A DNA stretch of 64,000 bases from Plantactinospora mayteni (GTDB lineage Bacteria > Actinomycetota > Actinomycetes > Mycobacteriales > Micromonosporaceae). The stretch spans positions 366,917 to 430,916 of the forward strand of contig NZ_BONX01000002.1 of assembly GCF_016862935.1 (NCBI RefSeq). The letters are read 5' to 3'. This document shows, piece by piece, positions 8,573 through 16,541 of this stretch (position 1 is its first letter; every line of letters starts with the position of its first letter). Below the pieces are notes generated by a model. It searched no databases. It saw only the letters and a program-made list of their open reading frames with translations, and was not told the DNA's origin. The position numbers and the translations under genes are program-made.

Positions 8573-9064
8573 TCATCCCACCGGGGCCGGTTCCGCCGGG
8601 CGCAGCGCGCTCACCGGGCGCTGCGCCTCGACGAACTGCCCGACCCGCATCACCGTCCGGTCGCCGACCACGGTCTCGCCTTCGAGGATCACCGTGTCGC
8701 CGAGCACCTTGACCAGCCGCACCCGGTGCTCCAGGACGTCCCCCGGATACACCGGGTCGCCGAAGCTGACGTTGTTGATCGCACCGGCCAGCCCGACCGC
8801 TCCGACCAGTACGTCCGGGTTGGGCTTCTCCCAGGTGGCCAGCAGTACGCCCGCCTGCGCCCAGGACTCGACGATCAGCGTCGCCGGGTACGCGTAGTCG
8901 CGGTCGACGGACTCGTCGCCGAGCCCCGCGTAGCACGACTCGGTGCAGCTCACCGCCTTCACCGCGGTCAGCCGCTCCCCCGGTACCAACTCGACCACCC
9001 GGTCGACCAGCAGGATCGGGTACCGGTGCGGCACCACCTTCCTGATCTCGGCCACCCCGAACAT
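8573..9064 (-). CDS. FabZ-like hotdog dehydratase subunit retaining the Glu side
   Basis: A 163-residue hotdog protein. The N-terminus VPHRYPILLVDRVVEL matches FabZ closely. The helix with the second catalytic residue is kept (ESWAQ, Glu66, for the family EAMAQ), but the GHFP segment that carries the catalytic histidine is replaced by RDYAYPATL. The neighbouring 126-residue hotdog has the histidine. The two genes overlap by ATGA, so the dehydratase is probably a heterodimer with complementary active-site halves. It would remove water from beta-hydroxyacyl-ACP to give enoyl chains. Confidence 0.83.
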   Translation of the reverse strand: MFGVAEIRKVVPHRYPILLVDRVVELVPGERLTAVKAVSCTESCYAGLGDESVDRDYAYPATLIVESWAQAGVLLATWEKPNPDVLVGAVGLAGAINNVSFGDPVYPGDVLEHRVRLVKVLGDTVILEGETVVGDRTVMRVGQFVEAQRPVSALRPAEPAPVG

Positions 9065-9444
9065 CAGTCCTCCTCCGGGCGGTACCGCAGCTTCAGCTCG
9101 GCGGCCCGCCCCCGCTCGGTGTTGACGGTGGCCGTGCAGCGCAGCTCCGGGCCGGTGACGGTGAACGCCACCTCGATCCGGAGTTCGTCGCCGGGCGCGA
9201 CCGGGCTGAGGAACCGGCACCGGTCCAGCGCCTCCAGCTCCGGCCGGTAGCGCCCGCGCAGCGCGGCCCGGACGGTCTGGCCGACCAGTTCGACCAGGTA
9301 GACCCCGGGCAGCAGCGGAAAGCCCGGGAAGTGCCCGGCGAAGACCGGGTCACCGGGATCCACCTTGGCGGTCGACACCGCCGAGGTCTCGTCGGCCTGG
9401 ACCAGGTCGACCTGGTCGGCCAGGGGTGCGGCGCGCAGCGTCAC
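9064..9444 (-). CDS. Small FabA/FabZ-like hotdog dehydratase subunit with GHFPGFP
   Basis: This 126-residue single-hotdog protein contains FAGHFPGFPLLPGV, which places the catalytic histidine at H38, followed by YLVELVGQ with Glu52 at the usual acid position. It is shorter than FabZ and lacks the PHRYPFLLVDR opening, which its partner has. Overlapping GTGA and ATGA junctions with the ACP gene upstream and the other hotdog gene downstream suggest tight coupling. Likely role: the active half of a heteromeric beta-hydroxyacyl-ACP dehydratase. A role as a small thioesterase is possible but less likely given GHFPG. Confidence 0.82.
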   Translation of the reverse strand: MTLRAAPLADQVDLVQADETSAVSTAKVDPGDPVFAGHFPGFPLLPGVYLVELVGQTVRAALRGRYRPELEALDRCRFLSPVAPGDELRIEVAFTVTGPELRCTATVNTERGRAAELKLRYRPEED

Positions 9445-9704
9445 GACCCGCCCCGCAGCTTGCCGTCGAGGAGCTGGTAGGTGCTGTCCAGCGTGCTGAC
9501 CGCGATCAGCTCGCTCTCCTCCATCTTGATCCCGTACCGCTTCTCCAGCCGGACGGTGATCTCCAGGGCCATCAGGGAGTCCACCTCCAGGTCGTTGACG
9601 AAGTGCGCGTCGTCGGTGACCTCGGAGAGGTCGACGTCGATGGTGTCGGCGATGAGCTGCCGGAGGTCTTCCTTGTCGAGCCCGGAGGTGAGCTGGTCAG
9701 ACAT
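9441..9704 (-). CDS. Acyl carrier protein, second ACP of the main operon
   Basis: An 87-residue acidic carrier protein with the phosphopantetheine serine S43 in DLEVDSLMALEI. It lies between the carboxylase genes and the dehydratase pair, and its gene overlaps accC by eight bases. With another ACP at the head of the operon, it probably carries a defined stage of the chain or pairs with a particular ketosynthase couple. Which one cannot be told from sequence alone. Confidence 0.92.
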   Translation of the reverse strand: MSDQLTSGLDKEDLRQLIADTIDVDLSEVTDDAHFVNDLEVDSLMALEITVRLEKRYGIKMEESELIAVSTLDSTYQLLDGKLRGGS

Positions 9705-11109
9705 GACTTTCCGTCCTTTCGGTGTGGATCTCGTGGTCCTCCCCGTGGGCGTCGTCGCCCGGGGATGGCTCGGCGAGCACGGACTCGACGAGGCCGAGCT
9801 GGTAGTCGCCGGAGCGGAAGCCGGGATGGCGCAGCAGCCGGCGGTGGAAGTCGACGTTGGTGGTCACCCCGGCCGACCGGTACTCGGCCAGCGCCCGGTC
9901 CAGCCGGCGCAGCGCCTCCGCCCGGGTCGCGCCGTGCGTGACGACCTTGGCCAGCAGCGAGTCGTAGAACGGCGGTACGACGTAGCCGTCGTAGAGGTGG
10001 CTGTCCACCCGTACGCCGGGGCCGGCCGGCATCCGCAGCCCGTGCACCCGGCCGGTCGACCCGGCCCAGTCCCGGTCGACGTCCTCGGCGTTGATCCGCG
10101 CCTCGATCGAGTGCCCCTCGAACCGGACGTCGGACTGGGTCAGGTCCAGCTTCTCCCCGCCGGCGATCCGGATCATCCAGCCGACGATGTCGATCCCGGT
10201 ACGCGCCTCGGTGATCGGGTGCTCGACCTGGAGCCGGGTGTTCATCTCCATGAAGTACGCCGCCCCGTCCGGGGCGACCAGGAACTCGAAGGTGCCGGCG
10301 CTGACGTAGCCGATGTCCCGGGACCCGGCGACCGCCGCCGCGCAGAGCCGTTCCCGCAGCTCCGGGTGCAGCGCCGGGGACGGGGACTCCTCGACGAGCT
10401 TCTGGTGCCGGCGCTGGACCGAGCAGTCCCGCTCGCCCAGGTGCAGTACGGTGCCGTGGCTGTCGGCGAGTATCTGCACCTCGATGTGCCGGGCGGCCGC
10501 CAGGTAGCGCTCCAGGTAGACCCGGTCGTCGGCGAAGAGGGTACGCGCGGCGGAGCGGGTCGTCTCGTACGCCAGCGGCAGGTCCTCGGCCTGGTGCACC
10601 ACCGCGATGCCCCGGCCACCACCACCGGCGACCGACTTGATGATCAGCGGGAAGCCGATCTCGCCGGAGACCGTCACCGCGTCGCCGAGGGAGTCGACGG
10701 TGCCGTCCGAGCCGGGCAGTACCGGCACGCCGGCGGCCCGCATCGCCGCCCGGGCCGCCACCTTGTCGCCCATCAGCGCGATGTGCTCGGCGGCCGGGCC
10801 GACGAAGGTGAGGCCCACGTTGCGGCAGGAGGCGGCGAAGACCGGGTCCTCGGAGAGGAAGCCGCAGCCCGGGTGCACCGCGTCGGCGCCGGACTTGGCG
10901 GCGGCGTAGAGGATGGCCGGGATGTTGGTGTAGCTGCGGGCGACCGGGCCGGGTCCGATCTGCACGGCCTGGTCGGCGAGCTGCACCGCCAGGCTGTCCC
11001 GGTCGGCGGAGGAGTAGACCTGCACCGTCTCCAGGCCGAGGTCGCGGCAGGCGCGGAGGATCCGGACGGCGATCTCGCCCCGGTTGCAGATGAGTACCCG
11101 GTTGACCAT
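9697..11109 (-). CDS. accC: Biotin carboxylase subunit of acetyl-CoA carboxylase
   Basis: This 470-residue ATP-grasp enzyme carboxylates the biotin of AccB. It shows RVLICNRGEIAVRILRA at the N-terminus, the glycine-rich ATP loop KSVAGGGGRGI, HIEVQILAD, GERDCSVQRRHQKLVEESP and MEMNTRLQVEHPITE, all hallmark segments. It is a stand-alone AccC of the bacterial type rather than the fused AccA/BC-BCCP of normal actinomycete metabolism, which marks it as pathway-dedicated. ATG at 11109 is preceded by GAGGTG at good spacing; a GTG at 11118 is an alternative. Confidence 0.95.
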   Translation of the reverse strand: MVNRVLICNRGEIAVRILRACRDLGLETVQVYSSADRDSLAVQLADQAVQIGPGPVARSYTNIPAILYAAAKSGADAVHPGCGFLSEDPVFAASCRNVGLTFVGPAAEHIALMGDKVAARAAMRAAGVPVLPGSDGTVDSLGDAVTVSGEIGFPLIIKSVAGGGGRGIAVVHQAEDLPLAYETTRSAARTLFADDRVYLERYLAAARHIEVQILADSHGTVLHLGERDCSVQRRHQKLVEESPSPALHPELRERLCAAAVAGSRDIGYVSAGTFEFLVAPDGAAYFMEMNTRLQVEHPITEARTGIDIVGWMIRIAGGEKLDLTQSDVRFEGHSIEARINAEDVDRDWAGSTGRVHGLRMPAGPGVRVDSHLYDGYVVPPFYDSLLAKVVTHGATRAEALRRLDRALAEYRSAGVTTNVDFHRRLLRHPGFRSGDYQLGLVESVLAEPSPGDDAHGEDHEIHTERTESHV

Positions 11110-11119
11110 GTCCGGCACC

Positions 11120-11827
11120 TCAGCCCGGCTCGACGCTGAGCAGCGGCTGCTCGTACTCGACGACCTCGCCGTCGGTGACGTGGACGGCCCGGACGATTCC
11201 GCCCCGGTCGGTGAGGACCGGGTTCATCATCTTCATCGCCTCCACGATCGCGACCTGGTCGCCCGCCTCGACCCGCTGGCCGACCTCGGCAAAGGGCGGC
11301 TGGTCCGGGCCGGGACTGCGGTAGAAGACCCCCATCAGTGGCGCGGTCACCGACACGGTGCCGGCCGGCGGGGCGACCGCCGCGACGACTGCCGCATCCG
11401 GTACCGCCGACCCGGCCGCACCGGGCCCGGCGGTCGGCGCCACGCCGGGCACCGCCGCCGGCTCGCCGGTGACGGCGCGGACCGCCTCCCGGCCGCCCTC
11501 GGCCCCCTCGACCTCGATCCGGACGTCGGCCACGGTCACCCGGACCCGCCGGATCGCCGGGTCGCGGACCAGCTCCGCCAGCTCGGCGGCGGCCCGCACC
11601 GCGCTGCGCAACGCGGTGTCGGTCGGCCCGTCGACGGCCTCCGCTCCGGTGCCGTTCGCGACCGCCGGCCCGCTGCCGTCGGCCGCCGGCCGGACACCGT
11701 TCGAGACCGCCGGTCGGGTGCCGTTGCCGGCCTCCGGTGCGGGCGGGGTGCCGTTGGCCGCGACCGGCTCGGGTGCCGCGCCGTTGGCCGCCCGGGTGGC
11801 GGCCGGCTCGCGGACGATCTCAGACAT
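11120..11827 (-). CDS. accB: Biotin carboxyl carrier protein
   Basis: A 235-residue BCCP. The C-terminal biotinyl domain holds the lipoyl/biotin motif VEAMKMMNPV, where the central Lys is biotinylated. The thumb-bearing segment PLMGVFYRSPGPDQPPF is typical of AccB. The N-terminal half is an unusual low-complexity linker in which short Asn-Gly, Pro and Ala blocks recur about seven times (residues 14-65), longer than the usual Ala/Pro swinging arm. It overlaps accDA by eight bases and ends one base before the alternative accC start, so the three carboxylase genes are made together. Confidence 0.94.
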   Translation of the reverse strand: MSEIVREPAATRAANGAAPEPVAANGTPPAPEAGNGTRPAVSNGVRPAADGSGPAVANGTGAEAVDGPTDTALRSAVRAAAELAELVRDPAIRRVRVTVADVRIEVEGAEGGREAVRAVTGEPAAVPGVAPTAGPGAAGSAVPDAAVVAAVAPPAGTVSVTAPLMGVFYRSPGPDQPPFAEVGQRVEAGDQVAIVEAMKMMNPVLTDRGGIVRAVHVTDGEVVEYEQPLLSVEPG

Positions 11828-13562
11828 GCGCGCCTTCCTTCCAGGGTGCCGTCGCCGGCAGTGCGGCGGCGGCGCCGTCCTGGGCCAGCACGCCGTATCC
11901 GCGCAGCCGGCGGTAGCGGGCGGCCAGCAGTTCCTCGACCGGTACCCCGGCGAGCTGGCGCAGCAGCCGGCCCACCGCCTCGGCGACGAGTCCGGCGGCC
12001 CGGTCCGGGTCACCGGGCGGCTCCGGCAGGATCTCGTCGACCACACCGAGCCGGCCGAGGTCCTCGGCGCGCAGCCGCAGCGCACGGGCGGCCACCGGGG
12101 CCTGCCCGGCGTCGCCGAACAGGATCGCGGCACAGCCCTCGGGGCTGATCACCGAGAAGACGCCGTTCTCCTGGATCAGCAGCCGGTCCGCGACCGCCAG
12201 CGCCAGCGCGCCGCCGCTGCCGCCCTCGCCGGTGATCACCGCGACCACCGGGGTACGCAGCCCGGCCGCCAGGGCCAGCGTCTCGGCGATGGCGCCGCTC
12301 TGGTTGCCCTCCTCGGCGGCCAGCCCCGGGTACGCCCCCGGGGTGTCCACCAGGGTCACCACCGGTACGCCCCAGCGCTGCGCCAGCTCGAACAGCCGCA
12401 TCACCTTGCGGTAGCCCGCCGGGTGCGGCATGCCGAAGTTGTTCGCCACGTTCTCCTTGGTGTCCCGGCCCTTGGCGTGCCCGACCACCACCACCGGCGC
12501 CCCGTCGAGCCGGGCCAGCCCGCCGACGATCGCCGAGTCGTCCCGTTCCCACCGGTCGCCGTGCAGCTCGACGAAGTCACCGAAGATCCGGTCGATCTGC
12601 TGCCGCACCGTCGGCCGGTCGGTCGCCCGGGCCCGGCCCACCGCCGTCCAGGCGTCCACCGACCGCTCGGGCCGGTCGTCGTGCCCGGGGCCCCGGGACG
12701 GCCGGCGACCGGCGACCCCGATCGGGCTGCCGGCGGAGGTGCCGGCCGCCGCGCAGAAGCCGATCACCCGGGCCAGTACCCCGCGCAGCTCCGCTCGGCG
12801 TACCACCAGGTCGACGTGGCCGTGTTCGTGCAGGAAGCGCGCGGTCTGGAAGCCCGCCGGCAGCGGCTGCCGGATCGTCTGCTCGATCACCCGAGGACCG
12901 GCGAACCCGGCCCGGGTGCCCTCCTCGGCGATGATCACGTCACCGAGGCTGGCGAAGGAGGCGGCCACCCCGCCGTACACCGGATCGGTGAGCACGCTGA
13001 CGTACGGCACCCCGGCGTCCCGGAGCAGCCGGATCGCGGCGGCGGTCTTGGCCATCTGCAACAGCGAGAGCACGCCCTCCTGCATCCGCGCCCCGCCGGA
13101 GGCGCTGACCGCGACCAGCGGCACCCCGTGGTCCAGCGCGGTCTCGGCGGCCCGGGCCACCTTCTCGCCGACCACCGAGCCCATGCTGCCGCCGAGGAAC
13201 GCGAAGTCGAGTACGACCAGGGCGACCCGGTGGCCGCCGATGGTCGCCAGCCCCAGCACCGCGCCGTCGGCCCGGCCGGTCTTGGCCCGGGCCCGGGCCA
13301 GCCGCTGCGGGTACGGCATCCGGTCGGTGAACTCCAGCGGGTCGGCGGCGGCGAGGTCGGCGTCGTGCTCGACGAAGCTGTCCGGGTCGACCAGCAGCGC
13401 GATCCGGTCGTCGGCGCGCAGCGGCAGGTGGTGGCCACACTCCGGGCAGGTGTGCAGGGCCCGGGCCAGCCGGTCCCGGTGCAGCAGCGCCGCGCAGCGC
13501 GGGCACGGCCGCCAGTCGCCGTCCGGCAGCCCGTTGATCAGGTCGAGTGTGGAGGCACCCAC
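11820..13562 (-). CDS. accDA: Fused carboxyltransferase AccD-AccA of acetyl-CoA carboxylase
   Basis: This 580-residue protein joins the beta subunit (about 1-275) to the alpha subunit (about 315-580). The AccD zinc ribbon is visible as CPRC (20-23) and CPEC (39-42). SASGGARMQEG and the oxyanion-forming GG pair belong to the crotonase-like core. KGRDTKENVANNFGMPHPAGYRKV and VDTPGAYPGLAAEEGNQS are diagnostic of AccA. It transfers CO2 from biotin to acetyl-CoA, giving malonyl-CoA for extension. The GTG start lies three bases after the previous stop. A linker around 275-315 is Arg/Pro/Ser rich. Confidence 0.94.
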   Translation of the reverse strand: MGASTLDLINGLPDGDWRPCPRCAALLHRDRLARALHTCPECGHHLPLRADDRIALLVDPDSFVEHDADLAAADPLEFTDRMPYPQRLARARAKTGRADGAVLGLATIGGHRVALVVLDFAFLGGSMGSVVGEKVARAAETALDHGVPLVAVSASGGARMQEGVLSLLQMAKTAAAIRLLRDAGVPYVSVLTDPVYGGVAASFASLGDVIIAEEGTRAGFAGPRVIEQTIRQPLPAGFQTARFLHEHGHVDLVVRRAELRGVLARVIGFCAAAGTSAGSPIGVAGRRPSRGPGHDDRPERSVDAWTAVGRARATDRPTVRQQIDRIFGDFVELHGDRWERDDSAIVGGLARLDGAPVVVVGHAKGRDTKENVANNFGMPHPAGYRKVMRLFELAQRWGVPVVTLVDTPGAYPGLAAEEGNQSGAIAETLALAAGLRTPVVAVITGEGGSGGALALAVADRLLIQENGVFSVISPEGCAAILFGDAGQAPVAARALRLRAEDLGRLGVVDEILPEPPGDPDRAAGLVAEAVGRLLRQLAGVPVEELLAARYRRLRGYGVLAQDGAAAALPATAPWKEGAHV

Positions 13563-13565
13563 GAC

Positions 13566-14678
13566 TCAGCCCACCGCGCCGAGCAGTGTGCAGCCGACCT
13601 GGCCGTCCCGGTCCACTCCGGTCACCAGCGCGATCCCGTCGGGGCGGTCGGCCAGCTCGCCGAGCGCACCGGCGAGTTGGAACGCGGACGACGCCGCCGA
13701 GGTGTCGCCGAGCAGGGCCCGGCAGTGCACCCGGGTCGGCCGGGCCGCGCCGAGCACGTCGGCCAGGGCGGCCTCCTCCTGCGCGCCGAACTCGTCGCCG
13801 CTGTCCGAGGCGGCCAGCACGGTCACGTCGGCGGGGCTCAGGCCGGCTCCGGCGAGCGCCTCCGCGACGGCCCGGGCCAGCACCGTGCGGACCGCCGCCG
13901 GGTCGGCGAAGGCGAGGAACCGGGAACCCCGGACCGCCGCCAGCGGCCGGCGCTGCTGCCGGACCGCGCTGGAGTACGACTCCAGCAGGAAGATCGCGCA
14001 GCCCTCGCCGAGCGGTGCCGCGTCGGCCGGGGCGACGCCGTCCCGGGACCGGGCGTGCCACTCCAGCCAGCCGCGCGGCACCGAGTACTCCTCGACCGCG
14101 CCGCAGAGCACCGGCTCGCTGTGCCCGCACCGGTGCAGCCGTACGGCGTAGTTCAGCGCCAGCAGGCCGGTCAGGGAGCCGCCCGCGATGGTGGTGTTCG
14201 GGCCCTTCAGCCCGTACCAGATCGCGCTCTGCCCGGCGGCGCGGTTCATCACCGTGTTCGGGAAGCGCGCCGGGTCGACGTGGTACGGCTTCGCCCCGGT
14301 CAGCGACTCCCGGGTGAAGTCCATGATGCTCTGCACGCTGCCGGAGTTGGTGCCGAGCACCAGGCCGAGCCGCTCCGGCTCGCCGAGCCGCTCCCGGCCG
14401 TACTGGTCGAGCAGCATCCCGACGGTGGCGACGGCGATCCCGGTGGCCCGGTCCATCGACCGGGTGCCCTTCTTGCCGAGCACCCCGGCGATGTCGAAGC
14501 CGGGGATCAGCCCGGCCCGGTCGTACGGTCCGGGCCAGACGTCCCGGTCCAGCGCGGTCACCGCACCGGTCCCGGCCCGCAGCCCGGCGGTGAACCGGTC
14601 GGCACCGAGCCCGAACGCCGACGCGGCCGACCAGCCGGAGAGCACCAGCTCGTCCGCGGCGATGGTGGTGACGGTCAT
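13566..14678 (-). CDS. Ketosynthase-like protein without active-site Cys (type c)
   Basis: This 370-residue thiolase-fold protein aligns with beta-ketoacyl-ACP synthases, but the nucleophile segment reads GPNTTIAGGSLTGLL with Ser168 where Cys belongs. The second histidine motif GHT is replaced by GDT, and there is no HGTGT. It should not condense acyl chains by the normal mechanism. It may act as a chain-length factor or scaffold for one of the complete ketosynthases, or as an unusual initiation or acyl-transfer subunit. It lies between accDA (three-base gap) and the enoyl reductase (13-base gap), with no complete ketosynthase next to it. Confidence 0.8.
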   Translation of the reverse strand: MTVTTIAADELVLSGWSAASAFGLGADRFTAGLRAGTGAVTALDRDVWPGPYDRAGLIPGFDIAGVLGKKGTRSMDRATGIAVATVGMLLDQYGRERLGEPERLGLVLGTNSGSVQSIMDFTRESLTGAKPYHVDPARFPNTVMNRAAGQSAIWYGLKGPNTTIAGGSLTGLLALNYAVRLHRCGHSEPVLCGAVEEYSVPRGWLEWHARSRDGVAPADAAPLGEGCAIFLLESYSSAVRQQRRPLAAVRGSRFLAFADPAAVRTVLARAVAEALAGAGLSPADVTVLAASDSGDEFGAQEEAALADVLGAARPTRVHCRALLGDTSAASSAFQLAGALGELADRPDGIALVTGVDRDGQVGCTLLGAVG

Positions 14679-14691
14679 GTCTCTCTCCCCT

Positions 14692-15591
14692 TCAGACCGC
14701 GGCCGGCGCCGCGACCGGGGCCGTTGGGACCCCGTCCAGCTCGGGCGCCACGTCCGGCTCGACGGCCTCGGCGTGGCGCGGGCTCCAGGCCGGAATTCCG
14801 GCGATGTTCTCGGCCCCGTCGACCCCGATCGTGTTGCCGGTGATCCAGGACGAGTCGGTACGGGACAGCAGCAGGATCGCCTCGGCGACGTCCTCCGGCT
14901 GCGTCAGCCGGCCGTGCGGGTTGGTGGCGCTGGCCTGGGCGACGAACTGGGTGTGCTCCGGGATCCGCTCCAGCGCCGGGGTGACGGTGACTCCGGCGCA
15001 GAGCGCGTTAACCGCCACGCCGTACCGGGCGAGTTCGCAGGCGAGCTGCCGGACGTGCGACTCCAGCGCGCACTTGGCGGCCGACACCGCGCCGTAGCTC
15101 GGCATCACCGAGGTGGCCCCGGAGCTGGTCATCGCGTACACCTTGGCGCCCCGGTGCAGCAGTTTCGCCGCCATCAGCTCCTGCACCCAGTAGACGAGGC
15201 TGTGCGCCATCACGTCGACGGTCATCTCCATCTGCCGCTGGCCCAGCGTCTTGTCCCAGCCGGCCCGCGGCAGGTACGGCAGCAGCGACCCGAACGCCAG
15301 CGAGTGCAGTACGACGTGCAGCCCGCGCTCCCCGGTCAGCTCGGCGATGGTGGGCAGCAACTGCGCCCGGGTGGACCGGCTGGACGCGTTGACGTTGAAG
15401 AAGTGCGCCTGTACGCCGTACCCGCGCAGCTCCGCCTCCAGCTCCCTGGCCGCCTGGGCCCGCTCGCCCATGTCCAGGTGCACCCCGATGACGTTGCCGC
15501 CCTCCCGGGCCAGCGCCAGCGCGGTCGCCCGCCCCATGCCGCTGGACGCGCCCAGCAGCAGACTCCACGTGCCTTCCAGGGGAATCAGCAT
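14692..15591 (-). CDS. FabI-type enoyl-ACP reductase-like SDR
   Basis: This 299-residue short-chain dehydrogenase has an N-terminal GASSGMGRA cofactor loop (14-22). The catalytic pair is Y166 and K173, a Tyr-x6-Lys spacing that distinguishes FabI/FabL enoyl reductases from FabG-like ketoreductases (Tyr-x3-Lys). LHSLAFGSLLPY near 95-106 and the ITGNTIGVDG C-terminus also fit. A proline/alanine-rich tail of some 35 residues is extra. It would saturate selected double bonds, so chains may be partly reduced rather than full polyenes. The ATG overlaps the preceding gene by seven bases. Confidence 0.82.
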   Translation of the reverse strand: MLIPLEGTWSLLLGASSGMGRATALALAREGGNVIGVHLDMGERAQAARELEAELRGYGVQAHFFNVNASSRSTRAQLLPTIAELTGERGLHVVLHSLAFGSLLPYLPRAGWDKTLGQRQMEMTVDVMAHSLVYWVQELMAAKLLHRGAKVYAMTSSGATSVMPSYGAVSAAKCALESHVRQLACELARYGVAVNALCAGVTVTPALERIPEHTQFVAQASATNPHGRLTQPEDVAEAILLLSRTDSSWITGNTIGVDGAENIAGIPAWSPRHAEAVEPDVAPELDGVPTAPVAAPAAV

Positions 15592-16541
15592 CCCGCGCTC
15601 CTTCGAGGTGTCGATCCGGCCGTCCGCCAGATCCGGACCATCGCCACGTTTCCGGTGCCGGCCGCCGTGACCAGCAGGCTGTCCCCGTCGTCGGCGCGCA
15701 GCCGGTCGGCCAGCCGGAGCATCGGGGTGAGGCTGCCGGCGGCGGGCGGGCCGGCGTCCCGGATCGGGCCGACGGCGGCCGGGACCGCCCCGGCCACCAG
15801 CTCGCTGACCGGCGAGTCGTCCAGCAGCGCGTACACCGGGACCTGGTCGGCGCCGAGGCTCAGCGCCGCCTCCCGGAGCACGGCCTCGGCCCGCTCCCGG
15901 GCCGTGCCGGTGAGCCCGTGCGGCAGCAGCAGGGTGCGGACCGCGCACCGGCCGTAACCGGTGGCGCCGCGCGCCTCCGCCTGCTCCGGCGGCTCCAGCA
16001 CCAGCACCACCGCGCCCTCCTCCGGTGCCGCCGCCTCCGGCGCCGGCACCGCCTGTTCCATCGCCCCGGCGAGCAGCAGGGTGGAGCGGCCGGCCGCGAA
16101 GGCCCGCGCCCCGACCTGCACCGACTCCAGGCCGGCGACCAGCGGCGAGGTCAGGGTCAGGCTGATCCCCTTGAACCCGTGCTCCATCGACAGCCGGCTG
16201 GTCAGCACGTTGACCGCACCGAACGGCGCGGTGACCGGGCTCAGCTCGTTGGCGTGCTCGGCGATGACGGTGCGGTCCTGCTCGTCGTGCAGCGCCGCCA
16301 CCCCGTTGTTGGTGCCGACCACCACGCCCCGGTCCTCCTCGGCGGCACCGTCGAGGCAGTCGACCGCGTCGTCCAGCGCGTGCCGCCCGGCCACCAGCAG
16401 GTACTGGCAGGCGGCCGGCAGGTACTTGTAGCCGCGCCGGCCGAGCTGGGTGCGGACGTCGAACCAGGCCCCGTCGGCCGCCGGCCCCTCCGCCGGGGGC
16501 GCGCAGACGCCGATCCCGGTGACCACGACCTGGCTACTCAT
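15585..16541 (-). CDS. Ketosynthase-like protein without active-site Cys (type b)
   Basis: A 318-residue short thiolase-fold protein. The nucleophile elbow reads GISLTLTSPLVAGLES, with Leu134 in place of Cys. The HGTGT histidine loop is missing, and the GHT loop is reduced to GSLTP. It begins with the canonical QVVVTGIGVCAP strand. Its start overlaps the stop of the complete ketosynthase at 16538-17713 (ATGA), the arrangement of KS/chain-length-factor pairs in type II PKS operons. A chain-length-factor role with that ketosynthase is therefore the best guess, though it is about 70-100 residues shorter than usual CLFs. Confidence 0.8.
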   Translation of the reverse strand: MSSQVVVTGIGVCAPPAEGPAADGAWFDVRTQLGRRGYKYLPAACQYLLVAGRHALDDAVDCLDGAAEEDRGVVVGTNNGVAALHDEQDRTVIAEHANELSPVTAPFGAVNVLTSRLSMEHGFKGISLTLTSPLVAGLESVQVGARAFAAGRSTLLLAGAMEQAVPAPEAAAPEEGAVVLVLEPPEQAEARGATGYGRCAVRTLLLPHGLTGTARERAEAVLREAALSLGADQVPVYALLDDSPVSELVAGAVPAAVGPIRDAGPPAAGSLTPMLRLADRLRADDGDSLLVTAAGTGNVAMVRIWRTAGSTPRRSAGC

